A stretch of 64,000 nt of DNA from JAICJR01 sp963848495 (GTDB lineage: Bacteria > Actinomycetota > Thermoleophilia > Solirubrobacterales > Thermoleophilaceae), in the NCBI GenBank assembly GCA_963848495.1, contig CAWKDV010000004.1, positions 1,364,001 through 1,428,000 on the forward strand, written 5' to 3'. The translations under genes and the position numbers were made by a program. Under the pieces are notes generated by a model. It did no database searches. It was not told the origin of the DNA and saw only the letters and a program-made list of their open reading frames with translations. Shown here piece by piece: positions 41,673-50,671 of this stretch (the stretch's first letter is position 1; every line of letters begins with the position of its first letter).

Positions 41673-42673
41673 CCGTCGCCATCAACGCGCGGGCGGCGGT
41701 GCGGCGCGAGATCGGCGGGGTCGAGCGCCTGTCCCGCGAGATGGTGGAGCGCCTGCCGCGGCTGCGGCCCGAGCGCTACCGCGTGATCCGCCCGCCGGAG
41801 GCGCTGGCCCATCGCGCCGGCCACGCCTGGGAGCAGGCCGCGCTGCCGCTGCTGGCACGGGGCGCCGAGCTGATCTACTCGCCCGCCAACCTGGCGCCGC
41901 TGGCCAGCCGCCGCAACGCGGTGGTGATCCACGACGTGGCCGCCCTGCGCCACCCCGAGTGGTACCGCCCCGCCTACGTGCGCTACCAGCGGGCGCTGCT
42001 GCCGGCGATCGCCCGCCGCGCGCGCCTCGTGATCACCGTGAGCGAGTTCTCGAAGGGCGAGCTGATCGAGGTGCTCGGCGTGAGGCCCGAGCGGATCGCC
42101 GTCGTGCCGAATGGCGTGGACGAGCGTTTCACGCCCGCGGCGAAGCCCGCCAAGCCGTCCGAGCGCCCGTACGTGCTCGCGGTGGGCACGCGCATAGCGC
42201 GCAAGAACCTGGGCGTGCTCGGAGAGGCGGCCGCCCGCCTGCGCGAGCAGGGCATCGACATCGTTCGCGCAGGCTCCGGCCGCGGCTACATGCGCGAGGA
42301 GGAGGCGGCCGGCCTGCGCGAGCTCGGCTACGTGAGCGAAGACCGGCTCCCCGGCCTCTATGCCGGCGCGCTGGCGCTCGTGCTGCCCTCGCTCTACGAG
42401 GGCTTCGGCCTGCCCTGCCTCGAGGCGATGGCCTGCGGCGTGCCGGTGGTGGCGTCCAACGCCGCGGCGCTGCCCGAGACCTGCGGCGACGCCGCCCTGC
42501 TGGTGGATCCGCACGACGCGAGCGGCTTCGCGGACGCGCTACTGAGGATCGCCACCGACGGGGAGCTGCGCCGACGTCTGGCGGCCGCCTCACTCGCCCG
42601 CGCCGCACCGTTCAGCTGGGCACGCACGGCCGAGGAGACGGACGCCGCATTGAGCGGCCTTGCATCTGGCTAA
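41669..42673 (+). CDS. Glycosyltransferase family 4
   Basis: The 334-residue GT-B enzyme has AINARAAVRREIGGVERLSRE, VVIHDVAALRHPEWY, VITVSEFSKGELIEVLGV, VVPNGVDERF, YVLAVGTRIARKNLG and LPSLYEGFGLPCLEAMACGVPVV with the E-x7-E pair. The pattern is that of MtfB/RfaB-like mannosyl- or rhamnosyltransferases. It is the last gene of the unit that begins at 38932, and no membrane segment is predicted. An AT-rich gap of 226 bp with a dyad motif follows. Confidence 0.91.
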   Translation: MTVAINARAAVRREIGGVERLSREMVERLPRLRPERYRVIRPPEALAHRAGHAWEQAALPLLARGAELIYSPANLAPLASRRNAVVIHDVAALRHPEWYRPAYVRYQRALLPAIARRARLVITVSEFSKGELIEVLGVRPERIAVVPNGVDERFTPAAKPAKPSERPYVLAVGTRIARKNLGVLGEAAARLREQGIDIVRAGSGRGYMREEEAAGLRELGYVSEDRLPGLYAGALALVLPSLYEGFGLPCLEAMACGVPVVASNAAALPETCGDAALLVDPHDASGFADALLRIATDGELRRRLAAASLARAAPFSWARTAEETDAALSGLASG

Positions 42674-42683
42674 CGCGCCAACA

Positions 42684-42695
42684 TAACATCTGTTA
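42684..42695. promoter_or_regulatory. TAACATCTGTTA dyad motif, copy 1
   Basis: TAACA and TGTTA flank a two-base centre, in the 226-bp gap ahead of the secreted glycoside hydrolase gene. The same core in the other orientation (TAACAGATGTT) occurs at 47110-47120 in another intergenic region. A shared regulator site is possible. Chance recurrence is not excluded, because only 11 bases match. The rest of this gap (42674-42899) holds no recognisable gene. Confidence 0.35.
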
Positions 42696-42899
42696 CGCAA
42701 CTCTCCTTGATCGCTGGGGAATCGTGAACGTGTGGGCAGAGTTTCGCGTTGGCTGCGTCGGCGCCGGCCGGGCGTCTTTCGCAGGTACTTGCGAGCACGG
42801 GCAGCGGATCGCAGGATCCTGAAGTCCCAGGGCTGCATTCGCCGCTAACCGCTCCTAAGTGGCCCGAGCGGCGTTATAGGGTGGAACCGCCCCACTTCC

Positions 42900-44057
42900 G
42901 TGCGCAAGCTGACTCTCCTCACCTTCCTGGCCCTGGCGCTCGCCCTGCCTGCGGCCGCCGCCGCCCGCGTCCCGCAGGGCTTCGTCGGCATGAACGTCGA
43001 TGGCCCGCTGCTGGGCGCGTCGGTGAACCTCGACGCCCAGATGGGCGCGATGGCCCGCAGCGGCGTGGAGTCGATCCGCGTCGCCTTCTACTGGAGCGAG
43101 GAGCAGCCGGTCTCGAGCTTCATCTTCATCGCGCCGTCCGACGCGCCGCGCTTCCAGGACATCGGCGGCATCCCCACCGACTTCTCCTCGAGCGACGCGA
43201 TCGTGGCCGCCGCCGCGCGCCACGGCATCAGCGTCCTGCCGAACGTGCAGCAGGCGCCCGCCTGGGCCTCGCGTCACCCGGGCAACCCGGCCTCGCCGCC
43301 GCTCGGCACCGCCCCATACGCCAACTTCCTGGCCGCGCTGGCCGGCCGCTACGGCCCCAAGGGCAGCTTCTGGAAGGACAACCCGGGCATCCACAAGGTG
43401 CCGATCCGCGACTGGCAGATCTGGAACGAGCCCGACGCCGCCAGGTACTGGTCGGACCAGCCCTGGGTGGCCGACTACACGGCGCTGCTGAAAGCCTCGC
43501 GCGCATCGCTCAGATCCGTCGACAGGGGCGCCCGCACGGTGCTGGCCGGCTTCCCCAGCCGCAGCTGGGTCTCCCTGGCGCGTCTATATAAGGCCGGCGC
43601 GCGCCGCTACTTCGACGTCGCCGCCGTGCACCCGTTCAGCCTGCCCGTGGCGAACATCCCCCGCATCCTCGTGGAGGACCGGCGGGTGATGGCCAAGTAC
43701 CACGACCACGCCAAGCCCATCTTCATCACCGAGACGAGCTGGCCCTCGGCCAAGGGCAAAACCACGCTCCACTACGGCTTCGAGGTCACCCAGGCCGGCC
43801 AGGCGGCGAAGGTCAAGGGCGTGCTGGCCACGCTCGGCAGGGAGTACAGGCGGCTGAACGTGCAGCGCGCCTACTGGTACACGTGGATCAGCCTCGACTC
43901 GGCCACCGACGCCCCGTTCGACTACGCCGGGCTGATCCACATGGATCCAAACGGCCGACTGGTGAAGAAGCCCGCCTTCAGCGCCTTCACGCAGGCCGCT
44001 CTCACGCTCGAGGGCTGCCGCTCGAAGACGGCGGTGGCGACCAGCTGCCGCAAGTAA
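42900..44057 (+). CDS. Secreted glycoside hydrolase, clan GH-A-like
   Basis: The 385-residue protein starts at GTG with a signal peptide (TLLTFLALALALPAAAAA). A TIM-barrel pattern follows: GVESIRVAFYWSEEQP, ARHGISVLPNVQQAPAWAS, IRDWQIWNEPDAARYW (acid/base Glu in WNEP), FDVAAVHPF, FITETSWPSAKG (nucleophile Glu in TETS) and YWYTWISLDS. The WNEP and E-T-S/W pair are the GH-A catalytic glutamates, as in GH5/GH39/GH51-like enzymes. The family within the clan is not certain. It could trim or release the local polysaccharide. It is alone, with its own upstream gap. Confidence 0.82.
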   Translation: MRKLTLLTFLALALALPAAAAARVPQGFVGMNVDGPLLGASVNLDAQMGAMARSGVESIRVAFYWSEEQPVSSFIFIAPSDAPRFQDIGGIPTDFSSSDAIVAAAARHGISVLPNVQQAPAWASRHPGNPASPPLGTAPYANFLAALAGRYGPKGSFWKDNPGIHKVPIRDWQIWNEPDAARYWSDQPWVADYTALLKASRASLRSVDRGARTVLAGFPSRSWVSLARLYKAGARRYFDVAAVHPFSLPVANIPRILVEDRRVMAKYHDHAKPIFITETSWPSAKGKTTLHYGFEVTQAGQAAKVKGVLATLGREYRRLNVQRAYWYTWISLDSATDAPFDYAGLIHMDPNGRLVKKPAFSAFTQAALTLEGCRSKTAVATSCRK

Positions 44058-44148
44058 CTAGCCTAGAAGCGCGTTCGACCCCATGGGCGCGGACAGAGCG
44101 GCGAGATGGAGGATTCGACCCAAACTCGCACGGCGGACCTGGATCGCG

Positions 44149-45639
44149 TCAGTTGGCGCCGCGGCGCGAGAGGATCGCCGGCAGGGTGCGGAGGATCAGC
44201 CTGATGTCCCCCCACTCCGACCAGTTGGCGACATACAGGTAATCCAGCTTCACCATCTCCTCAAACGGGATGTTCGTCCGGCCGAGCACCTGCCAGAGTC
44301 CCGTGATGCCCGGGGTGAGCTCCAGGCGCCGGCGCCCCCAGCCGTCAACGCGCTCGTCTTCCGATTCGGGCAGCGGCCGCGGCCCCACCAGACTCATTTC
44401 GCCCTTGAGGACGTTCCACAGCTGTGGCAGCTCGTCGATGCTCGTGCGGCGCAGGAAGCGGCCCACCGGGGTGATCCGCGGATCGTGCTCCAGGTGCAGC
44501 CAGTGTGGGTCCTTGCTGAACGCCCGGAACTCCTCCACCCGCTCCTCGGCGCCCAAGTACATGGTGCGGAACTTCAGGACGCTGAAGCAACGGCCGTGCC
44601 GCCCGATCCGACGCTGACTGAACAGCGCCGGACCGGGCGAGCTCAGCCGAACGAGGAGGGCAACGATGAGCAGGAAGGGAGCGATCAGGGCGAGAAGAAC
44701 GGAGGCGCCGAGCACGTCCATCGAGCGCTTGATGAAGCGCGAGGATCTGGAGAGCACGGGCGGATTCAGTCCGAGCACCGTCACGCCCTCGAGCTCGTCC
44801 ACCTCCACCGAGGGACCCATGGCGTCGAAGAGGCTCGGCAGCAGGCTCACCTTCAGGCCGAGATCGCGCGAGCGGCGCAGAAGATCGATCTGGTCCGCCC
44901 CTCGCTCGGCGAACCCGGCCGAGATCAGCACACGGTTCACGGCGTGGCCCCGCACCACCGCCTCGAGCTGATCGAGGCCCCCCATCATCGGCAGGCCGCC
45001 CGCGGTCGACCGGGCAGTTCCCCCGCCCATCACCCCCACTGCCTCGAGCCCGTATTCCGGATGGGCTCGCATCTTCCGGATCAGGGTGCCCGCGAGCCCG
45101 TCGTCGCCAATCAGGAGAACCCGCTCGGGACCCAGCACGCGGCGAGAGATCCGCCGCACACCCGAGCGAGCGCCCAGCATCGCCACGAACGCGAGCGCGA
45201 AGAAGATCACCACTTCCTCGAGATCCGGCTTGCCGGCGGGCGAGAACCTGAAGTAGACCCAGGAGACCAGCGTGGCCGTGATCAGTGCGTGGAAGAGCCA
45301 CGGGATGTCGTCCACGGTGGAGTGGCTGATCCGTTTGAGATCGCGGTCGTAGAGTCCGTAGAGCTTCAGGAGCAGCATCCATACGGGCACGATCAGGAGC
45401 GCCCACGGGAGCGCCCGGCCGGCGTTTTCCCCGTGCGGGACGAAGCGAGCGGACAGTTCGAAGGAGACCAGCAGCGCGATCACGTCGGCGCCGGCGAGCA
45501 GCCTGCGGCGCCAGTAATCGCGCTGGGGATGGGAGCTCGCCAGGACGCCCGCTGCCCCGACGGTCAGCCGGGTAGCCTCGCGAACCGCACCGACGGACGC
45601 CGGGGCGGGCACCCCTGCACGGAGCGGAGTGGCGCTCAC
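44149..45639 (-). CDS. Polyprenyl glycosylphosphotransferase (WcaJ/WbaP-type priming enzyme)
   Basis: The 496-residue protein has four N-terminal membrane helices, a Rossmann-like middle part (VLLIGDDGLAGTLIRKM) and a fifth helix (VLGASVLLALIAPFLLIVAL). The bacterial sugar-transferase catalytic domain has SPGPALFSQRRIGRHG, FSVLKFRTM, RFLRRTSIDELPQLWNVL, SLVGPRPL and ELTPGITGLWQV. It transfers a hexose-1-phosphate to undecaprenyl phosphate, starting repeat-unit synthesis. The GTG start overlaps the stop of the oxidoreductase gene (GTGA). It is the only priming transferase in the window. Confidence 0.95.
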   Translation of the reverse strand: MSATPLRAGVPAPASVGAVREATRLTVGAAGVLASSHPQRDYWRRRLLAGADVIALLVSFELSARFVPHGENAGRALPWALLIVPVWMLLLKLYGLYDRDLKRISHSTVDDIPWLFHALITATLVSWVYFRFSPAGKPDLEEVVIFFALAFVAMLGARSGVRRISRRVLGPERVLLIGDDGLAGTLIRKMRAHPEYGLEAVGVMGGGTARSTAGGLPMMGGLDQLEAVVRGHAVNRVLISAGFAERGADQIDLLRRSRDLGLKVSLLPSLFDAMGPSVEVDELEGVTVLGLNPPVLSRSSRFIKRSMDVLGASVLLALIAPFLLIVALLVRLSSPGPALFSQRRIGRHGRCFSVLKFRTMYLGAEERVEEFRAFSKDPHWLHLEHDPRITPVGRFLRRTSIDELPQLWNVLKGEMSLVGPRPLPESEDERVDGWGRRRLELTPGITGLWQVLGRTNIPFEEMVKLDYLYVANWSEWGDIRLILRTLPAILSRRGAN

Positions 45640-46715
45640 GATGGCACCGTCGCCGTATGCAAGACCGTGGGTCTGCCACCCGCGCGGAAGGACAGCAGCG
45701 ACGCCTCAGTCGATTCGATCATCGCAACCACGTCCCGGGCCAGCTCCGGGGTGGACGTTGGCGGCTCGCCGGAGCGGATGCTCGCCACGAAGTCAGCCAC
45801 CTCGAGGGCGAGCGGCTCCGAGTTGTCGAGGTGGGGACTAACGATGTCCCCGGTGCGATAAGAGAGGTGAAACTCCCCGAAGGTCTCCGGATCCCGGTAG
45901 GTCACCCCGGAGTCGAACACGCGCACTGGCTCCACGCTCGTGTCGTCGTACACCACCATCTTCTTGCTTCCGACCACGACGGTCCGTCGCAGCTTGCTCG
46001 GCGCCAGCCAGCTCAGCTCCACATGGGCCAGCACACCGGAGGGGAAGGAGAGATCGATGAACGCGACGTCCGTTATCCCGGTCACCACGGAGGCACGTCC
46101 CACGGCGCTGACCCAGTCCGGCGCCTCACCGAGCCAGTGAAGAAGTATCGAGTAGTCATGCGGGGCCAGATCCCAGATCACGCTCGCGTCCCGCTGGTGC
46201 AGGCCGAGGTTCACGCGGCTGCTCGAGACGAAGTAGATGTCGCCAAGCTCGCCGGCGTCGATCAGGTCCTTCACGGCCCGCACAGCCGGGCTGTAGAGGA
46301 AAGTGTGGCCGCACATCACGCTTAGGCCGCCCTCCTCTGCCAGCCGCACCAGCTCGTCGGCCTCCTCGCTCGAGGAGGCGATCGGCTTCTCTACGAATGT
46401 GTGCTTCCCGGCTTCGAGCGCGCTTCGAGCTAGCTCGAAGTGCGTGTGGACCGGCGTGGCCAGCAGGACCGCGTCGAGCTCAGGATCGTCGAGCAGGTCC
46501 TGATAGCTGGAGGTTCCTTGAACGGAGGGATATCGACCGGTGGTACGTGCCAGCCGCTCGGGGTCGAGGTCGCAGACGTAGCGGACGTCGACGTCGGGCT
46601 GCTCATAGAGCACGCGCAGCAGGTTGGGTCCCCAGTAGCCGAGCCCGACAACCGCGGCACGGACTGGGTGAACGGCGTCGCCGTAGGTAGCTCTGTCAAA
46701 CCGACCGGATGACAA
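45636..46715 (-). CDS. Gfo/Idh/MocA-family sugar dehydrogenase
   Basis: The 359-residue NAD(P)-dependent enzyme has AAVVGLGYWGPNLLRVL (Rossmann GxGxxG), LLATPVHTHFELA, and HTFVEKPIAS (EKP motif with the conserved Lys). Then come HTFLYSPAVRAVKD and IWDLAPHDYSILLHWLG (catalytic-site Asp-His). Its pattern recalls WlbA/WbpB-type UDP-sugar dehydrogenases. The nearby DegT aminotransferase at 47706 could use its keto product, but no acetyltransferase is adjacent. TTG 46715 is preferred because AAGGGGGA lies just upstream. Coupled to the priming transferase. Confidence 0.92.
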   Translation of the reverse strand: MSSGRFDRATYGDAVHPVRAAVVGLGYWGPNLLRVLYEQPDVDVRYVCDLDPERLARTTGRYPSVQGTSSYQDLLDDPELDAVLLATPVHTHFELARSALEAGKHTFVEKPIASSSEEADELVRLAEEGGLSVMCGHTFLYSPAVRAVKDLIDAGELGDIYFVSSSRVNLGLHQRDASVIWDLAPHDYSILLHWLGEAPDWVSAVGRASVVTGITDVAFIDLSFPSGVLAHVELSWLAPSKLRRTVVVGSKKMVVYDDTSVEPVRVFDSGVTYRDPETFGEFHLSYRTGDIVSPHLDNSEPLALEVADFVASIRSGEPPTSTPELARDVVAMIESTEASLLSFRAGGRPTVLHTATVPS

Positions 46716-47239
46716 CTGATCCCCCTTCCCGGGGAATTTGCAAGCCCTTTTTCAGTTCCTGCGCGCGTCCGAGCCGGCTTGGGCGCGAATACGCTTGAAA
46801 CCTACCCCATCTGCGGTACTTGCAGCAACGGTAATTTCTGCGGATCCAACAGTGGTTTGTTTCAACGGATCCTGTGAAGGGCGCCCCGGCTGACGCGCTG
46901 GCGGGTGACGGTCCGCATTCCAGCGCAGCAGGGAGTGAGTGGAGAGCGGTCGCGCCGCAGTGTCAGCGTGCGACCGCCGCGGGCCGCGGGCCGCGCACGG
47001 CACTTGGCCGCCCGAACCGCGCATCCAAGAGGGCCAGTGGGGTTGTGTTCCGAGCCACTGGGACGACAGCAGACCCGCAAGCTGAGCGAGCCTCCACACG
47101 TCATAACCATAACAGATGTTCACTAATGCAGCAAGACGCAGCAAAGCCGAGGGTTACGCTGGCTGAATGCGTTAGCGAAAGGCAGGGAACACCATCGGAA
47201 GCGTCCCGGAATGGGTGCGAACCAAACTGCTCGAGGCGA
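46716..47239. other. Gene-free region between the Gfo/Idh gene and a decayed transporter gene
   Basis: About 520 bp contain only short overlapping frames without family signatures, start signals or steady codon bias. A T run (ctttttcag) lies near the left end and one copy of the TAACAGATGTT motif near the right. Divergent promoters for the oxidoreductase and perhaps remnants of older genes are expected here, but I see none clearly. Confidence 0.6.
47110..47120. promoter_or_regulatory. TAACAGATGTT motif, copy 2
   Basis: It matches, in the opposite orientation, the dyad at 42684-42695 over 11 bases. It lies in non-coding sequence about 120 bp before the recognisable pseudogene remnant and about 590 bp before the DegT gene. 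Function is unknown. Confidence 0.3.
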
Positions 47240-47649
47240 GTGCCCGAGCTCATCCTGGAGCAGGCGCAGCGCAAGCACTTCGTCGGAGTGCCAAAGGCCT
47301 CTGTTGCGATCTGCCCGTCCCGCAACTGGGCGTAGGACTTCTTCGACAGCCAGGGCCTTCCCGTTAAACACCGGTCGAGCGTGCACCCGCCCAAGTTGGA
47401 TGACCCCAGCCTCAACGCCGCGCTCAACAAGGCGGCCACCCTCACCGATCCCGCCGCCAGGGGCCGCGTGCGTGCGGAGCAATCGACAGGCGCCTGACCT
47501 ATTGACATTCCCTGTCGGGACGATGTTCCGCCAATGCCTGCGCGATCCCCTGGGTGTGGAACAACGGCTTGGTCTCCGCGTCGAAGGACGTGAGCGGCGT
47601 CTATTCGGAGTTCACGGAGAACTGCGATTTGAGCTGGAGCTCGCTGAAG
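47240..47649 (+). pseudogene. Decayed C-terminal part of an ABC-transporter substrate-binding protein (family 5)
   Basis: Split across two frames are the closing motifs of peptide/oligopeptide-type solute-binding proteins. One frame gives VAICPSRNWA, a stop, DFFDSQGLP, then KLDDPSLNAALNKAATLTDP and AARGRV. The +1 frame continues with AIDRRLTY, a stop, and finally AIPWVWNNGLVSASKDVSGV and YSEFTENCDLSWSSLK, the usual end of such proteins. At least two stops and one frameshift make it non-functional. No permease or ATPase gene is present. It is a relic of the region's previous content, now next to the polysaccharide genes. Confidence 0.75.
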
Positions 47650-47705
47650 TGGCGACCCTCAGTCACTCCGGATCTCTTGACGAGTGCTCTAGGCTCCCCG
47701 CCCCG

Positions 47706-48830
47706 ATGGGCCAGGTGAAGGTTCCTTTCGTCGCACTCGGTCGCCAACACGCGCCCCTGAGCGAGGAACTCAGAGCGGCGTTCGAGCGAGTGGTCGACGC
47801 TAGCGCGTTCGTCCTCGGCGAGGAGGTGGCGCGGTTCGAGCAGGAGTTCGCCGCCTGCTGCGGTGTGCGCCACTGCGTGGGAGTGGGATCCGGCACGGCG
47901 GCCCTCATCATCGCGCTGCAAGCGATGGGAATCGGACCCGGAGACGAGGTGATCGTCCCCGCCCACACCTTCATCGCGTCGGCGCTCGGCGTGCTCCACG
48001 CCGGTGCCACGCCGGTGTTCTGCGACGTCGAGGAGGAGACCGGCCTCATGTCTGCCGACGCAGCGGCCTCCGTGCTCACTCCGCAAACCGCGGCGGTCCT
48101 CCCGGTTCACCTCTACGGGCAGTCCTGCGACATGGACGCCATCTCCGCGCTGGCGGATCAGCATGGCCTGGCGATCCTCGAGGACGCGGCTCAGGCGCAC
48201 GGAGCCACCTACCGCGGCAGACGAGTGGGCTCGCTTGGGACCGCAGGCACCTTCAGCTTCTACCCGAGCAAGAATCTCGGCGCGCTCGGCGACGGCGGCG
48301 CCGTGTGCACCGATGATGACGAGATCGCCCACCGCGCGCGTGCTCTTCGGGACCTCGGACAGGTGCACAAGGGCCAACATGAACTCGCGGGATACAACGA
48401 GCGGCTCGATGGCTTGCAGGCAGCGTTTCTGCGAGTGAAGCTGCCGCACCTCGATTCGTGGAACGCCAAGCGTCGTGAGCATGCAGCCGCTTACCGGGCC
48501 GCACTCTCGGGGACGGTGGAACTGCTGACAGAGCGTGACGAAAGTCCCTGCGTCTACCACCTGCTGCCAATCCGCCTGACCGAACGGGACGAGATGGCCG
48601 CATCCCTCGCCCGGAACGGCGTGCAGACGGGTATGCACTATTTCCCCACCGTCCCCTGCCAGCCGCCGTTCGGCGAGGGCGACGACGGTTTTCCCAACTC
48701 TCGGGCATGGAGCGAAACAGAGCTGTCACTGCCGATGTTCGAGCATCTGACGGCGGAAGAGCTCGAGCACGTGGTTCGCTCACTCCACCACCCCGCCCGG
48801 GGCGGCGCCCGTGCTGTTCAAGGCGACTGA
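47706..48830 (+). CDS. DegT/DnrJ/EryC1 sugar aminotransferase
   Basis: The 374-residue PLP enzyme has VPFVALGRQHAPL, VGVGSGTAALIIAL, VPAHTFIASALGVLHAG, ILEDAAQAHGA (Asp160) and TFSFYPSKNLGALGDGGAV with the Schiff-base Lys189. It also has GYNERLDGLQAAFLRVKLP. Unlike the RfbH-like protein it keeps the lysine, so it should be a true aminotransferase adding an amino group to a nucleotide-4- or 3-ketosugar. With the Gfo/Idh dehydrogenase it may make a 3-amino sugar (inference). The ATG at 47706 was chosen because upstream sequence belongs to the transporter relic. Confidence 0.93.
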   Translation: MGQVKVPFVALGRQHAPLSEELRAAFERVVDASAFVLGEEVARFEQEFAACCGVRHCVGVGSGTAALIIALQAMGIGPGDEVIVPAHTFIASALGVLHAGATPVFCDVEEETGLMSADAAASVLTPQTAAVLPVHLYGQSCDMDAISALADQHGLAILEDAAQAHGATYRGRRVGSLGTAGTFSFYPSKNLGALGDGGAVCTDDDEIAHRARALRDLGQVHKGQHELAGYNERLDGLQAAFLRVKLPHLDSWNAKRREHAAAYRAALSGTVELLTERDESPCVYHLLPIRLTERDEMAASLARNGVQTGMHYFPTVPCQPPFGEGDDGFPNSRAWSETELSLPMFEHLTAEELEHVVRSLHHPARGGARAVQGD

Positions 48831-48964
48831 CTCTCCCGCTTAACGCGAACGGCCTGCCTGGGTGGCGGGCCGCTCGTGTCCTCTATGCACTCGGGGCCAG
48901 TGCTTCTTCGAGTTGTTCGACTGCTTCCTGTGCTGCTCGCGGTGGTTCAGTGGGTACCCGGAAC

Positions 48965-50671
48965 TCAGCCGCCTGGCATCTCGTAGGCTCCGACATCCGG
49001 ATGGTCCTGAGGCCTGGCTGTGCCGTCAATGTCCTCCAGCGGTGCCGGCGCGCTGCCGCGGTAGGCCCCGACGGCACTCGACCCAGGCTGCAGCCTCAAG
49101 TCTCCGGCGGCTGCGTTCACGTACATCGGCGTGGCGACTGTTGCAGCGTTGGCGCCACACGTCTCCGACGGGCTGATGAACAGGTTGCCGTCCCACTTCC
49201 AGCCGTCGCCTTGCGTAGCCGAGCACTGAGTAGCGTCGACCCTAGTGAGATTCCCGTAGATCGACTCCGCTGTCGCGGTGGACGCCGATTGCACCTTGAA
49301 GATCAAGTAGGCGTCGGGCGGCGTAGAGTTAAACCGGATCGTGCAGTCCTGGCAGGGCGATGCCTGGATGGTGTACGGATCCGTCTGCGACACGGGACGA
49401 CCAAGGAAGTTGTTTTCGATCGTGATCCTTGCCAGGGCCCCCTGGTCATTCTTTGCCATGATCGTCTCGTCATAGCAATGGCTGAACGTGTTCCGGGCGA
49501 TCAGGACATTCGACGCGAGCGTGAACTGAATGCAGTCGGAATGAGAGCCATCCCACGAATGGTATGCCCCATCGAAGTGGTTGCCCACGACCTCGATGTC
49601 CGTGTTCACCTGGTCGGGATCCCAGAATGGAGTTCCCCCCCAATAGAAGTCGAGAATGTCGTCGGACCCGGTGGCACTTGTCTTAGCCCCCCCGGTATAT
49701 CCGAAGATGTTGTTTGGCCCGAGCTGGTTGTTGTAGAGGTAGAGACCATGTGTCCGACCCAGATCCTGTAGCACGTGTATCCAGGTCCCCTTGAATTCGA
49801 TGTCGTCAGCGCCGTCGTTCGATGCCCACAGTCGGGGAGTCACTCGCACATAATCGAATTGAAAGGCCCCTTCGAAGGCGACGTGGTCGCCGAAGACGTC
49901 TAGCCGCTGAGACACGTCTCCCTGCGCATCGAAGTGGACCGGAGCGTCTGCTACGAAGGTCACGCGGTCGGTCCGGGAGTCCTTTGCAGGGTCGTGGTCG
50001 AGGGCTTGGTATCCCAGATAGGTTCCACCCTCTACCTCTACGACATCACCCGGGGAGGCCGCCGTGTAGGCCTTGTCAAGCGTTCGAAACGGCTGCTGCT
50101 CGGTTCCGGGATTCTGGTCCGAGCCCGCCGGTCCCACGAAGAAGTCAGGGTCGCGCGAGGGCGTCGCGGGATCAGAAGGTTGAAGTGGAAGGGGGGCGGC
50201 GGGCGCCTGTGGCTCGGCCGGTTGCCGGCTCGATTTGCCCGGGGCCGAAGGGGCTCGATACCTGATGCCGATTCGAGCCTGCCATGGGTGGCGCAGGTAC
50301 CTCGCTCCAAGACCTTTCCTCCGTGCAGTTCGCTGGTGGCAAGCGGGCCTCAGCTCGAAACCGCCGCTGCGGTCCAACCTGACGATCGACCCTCCTCTGG
50401 CAAGCGCGGGCTGCACGCAGCGTGTCGGGACGGATTGCCGGAACCCCTGATAGGCGATATATGCACCCTGAACGGCGGTCGGATCGATGCCGGCAAGCCT
50501 GAACACAATCACGCTGCGGTGAACCGAGATGGGGCGAAACTCGCGGGAGACGATGCCATTTCCGGATGCGGGTGTCGCCTGTGCCTGTGATTGGTCAGAG
50601 GCCGCGACGGTCCAGACGAGCGAGCCAGCAAGAAAGAGGACGCAGAGCGGGATTCGGAGAGCCGGCTTCAC
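48965..50671 (-). CDS. Secreted right-handed parallel beta-helix protein
   Basis: The 568-residue protein starts at GTG, with GGGGA ahead of it. It has a signal peptide (LRIPLCVLFLAGSLVWTVAA), an N-terminal beta domain of about 140 residues, a Pro/Ala/Gln linker and then the pectate-lyase-like entry FFVGPAGSDQNPGTEQQPFR followed by GDVVEVEGGTY. Repeated turns with Asn follow (DIEVVGNHFDGAYHSWDGSH, VLIARNTFSHCYDETI, ITIENNFLG). It ends DIDGTARPQDHPDVGAYE, common in secreted beta-helix proteins. Such folds bind or cleave polysaccharides. No complete lyase active site is evident. It probably acts on or organises the locus product outside the cell. Confidence 0.85.
   Translation of the reverse strand: MKPALRIPLCVLFLAGSLVWTVAASDQSQAQATPASGNGIVSREFRPISVHRSVIVFRLAGIDPTAVQGAYIAYQGFRQSVPTRCVQPALARGGSIVRLDRSGGFELRPACHQRTARRKGLGARYLRHPWQARIGIRYRAPSAPGKSSRQPAEPQAPAAPLPLQPSDPATPSRDPDFFVGPAGSDQNPGTEQQPFRTLDKAYTAASPGDVVEVEGGTYLGYQALDHDPAKDSRTDRVTFVADAPVHFDAQGDVSQRLDVFGDHVAFEGAFQFDYVRVTPRLWASNDGADDIEFKGTWIHVLQDLGRTHGLYLYNNQLGPNNIFGYTGGAKTSATGSDDILDFYWGGTPFWDPDQVNTDIEVVGNHFDGAYHSWDGSHSDCIQFTLASNVLIARNTFSHCYDETIMAKNDQGALARITIENNFLGRPVSQTDPYTIQASPCQDCTIRFNSTPPDAYLIFKVQSASTATAESIYGNLTRVDATQCSATQGDGWKWDGNLFISPSETCGANAATVATPMYVNAAAGDLRLQPGSSAVGAYRGSAPAPLEDIDGTARPQDHPDVGAYEMPGG

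Noticed and set aside
46726..46736. TTCCCGGGGAA as an operator of the Gfo/Idh gene
   Set aside because: The inverted repeat is imperfect and short, and it largely coincides with the purine-rich ribosome-binding stretch.
46752..47144. 130-residue minus-strand frame in the gene-free region
   Set aside because: It has no family signature, no ribosome site and irregular codon bias.
47101..47508. 135-residue minus-strand frame
   Set aside because: It is antisense to the recognisable solute-binding-protein relic and has no motifs of its own.
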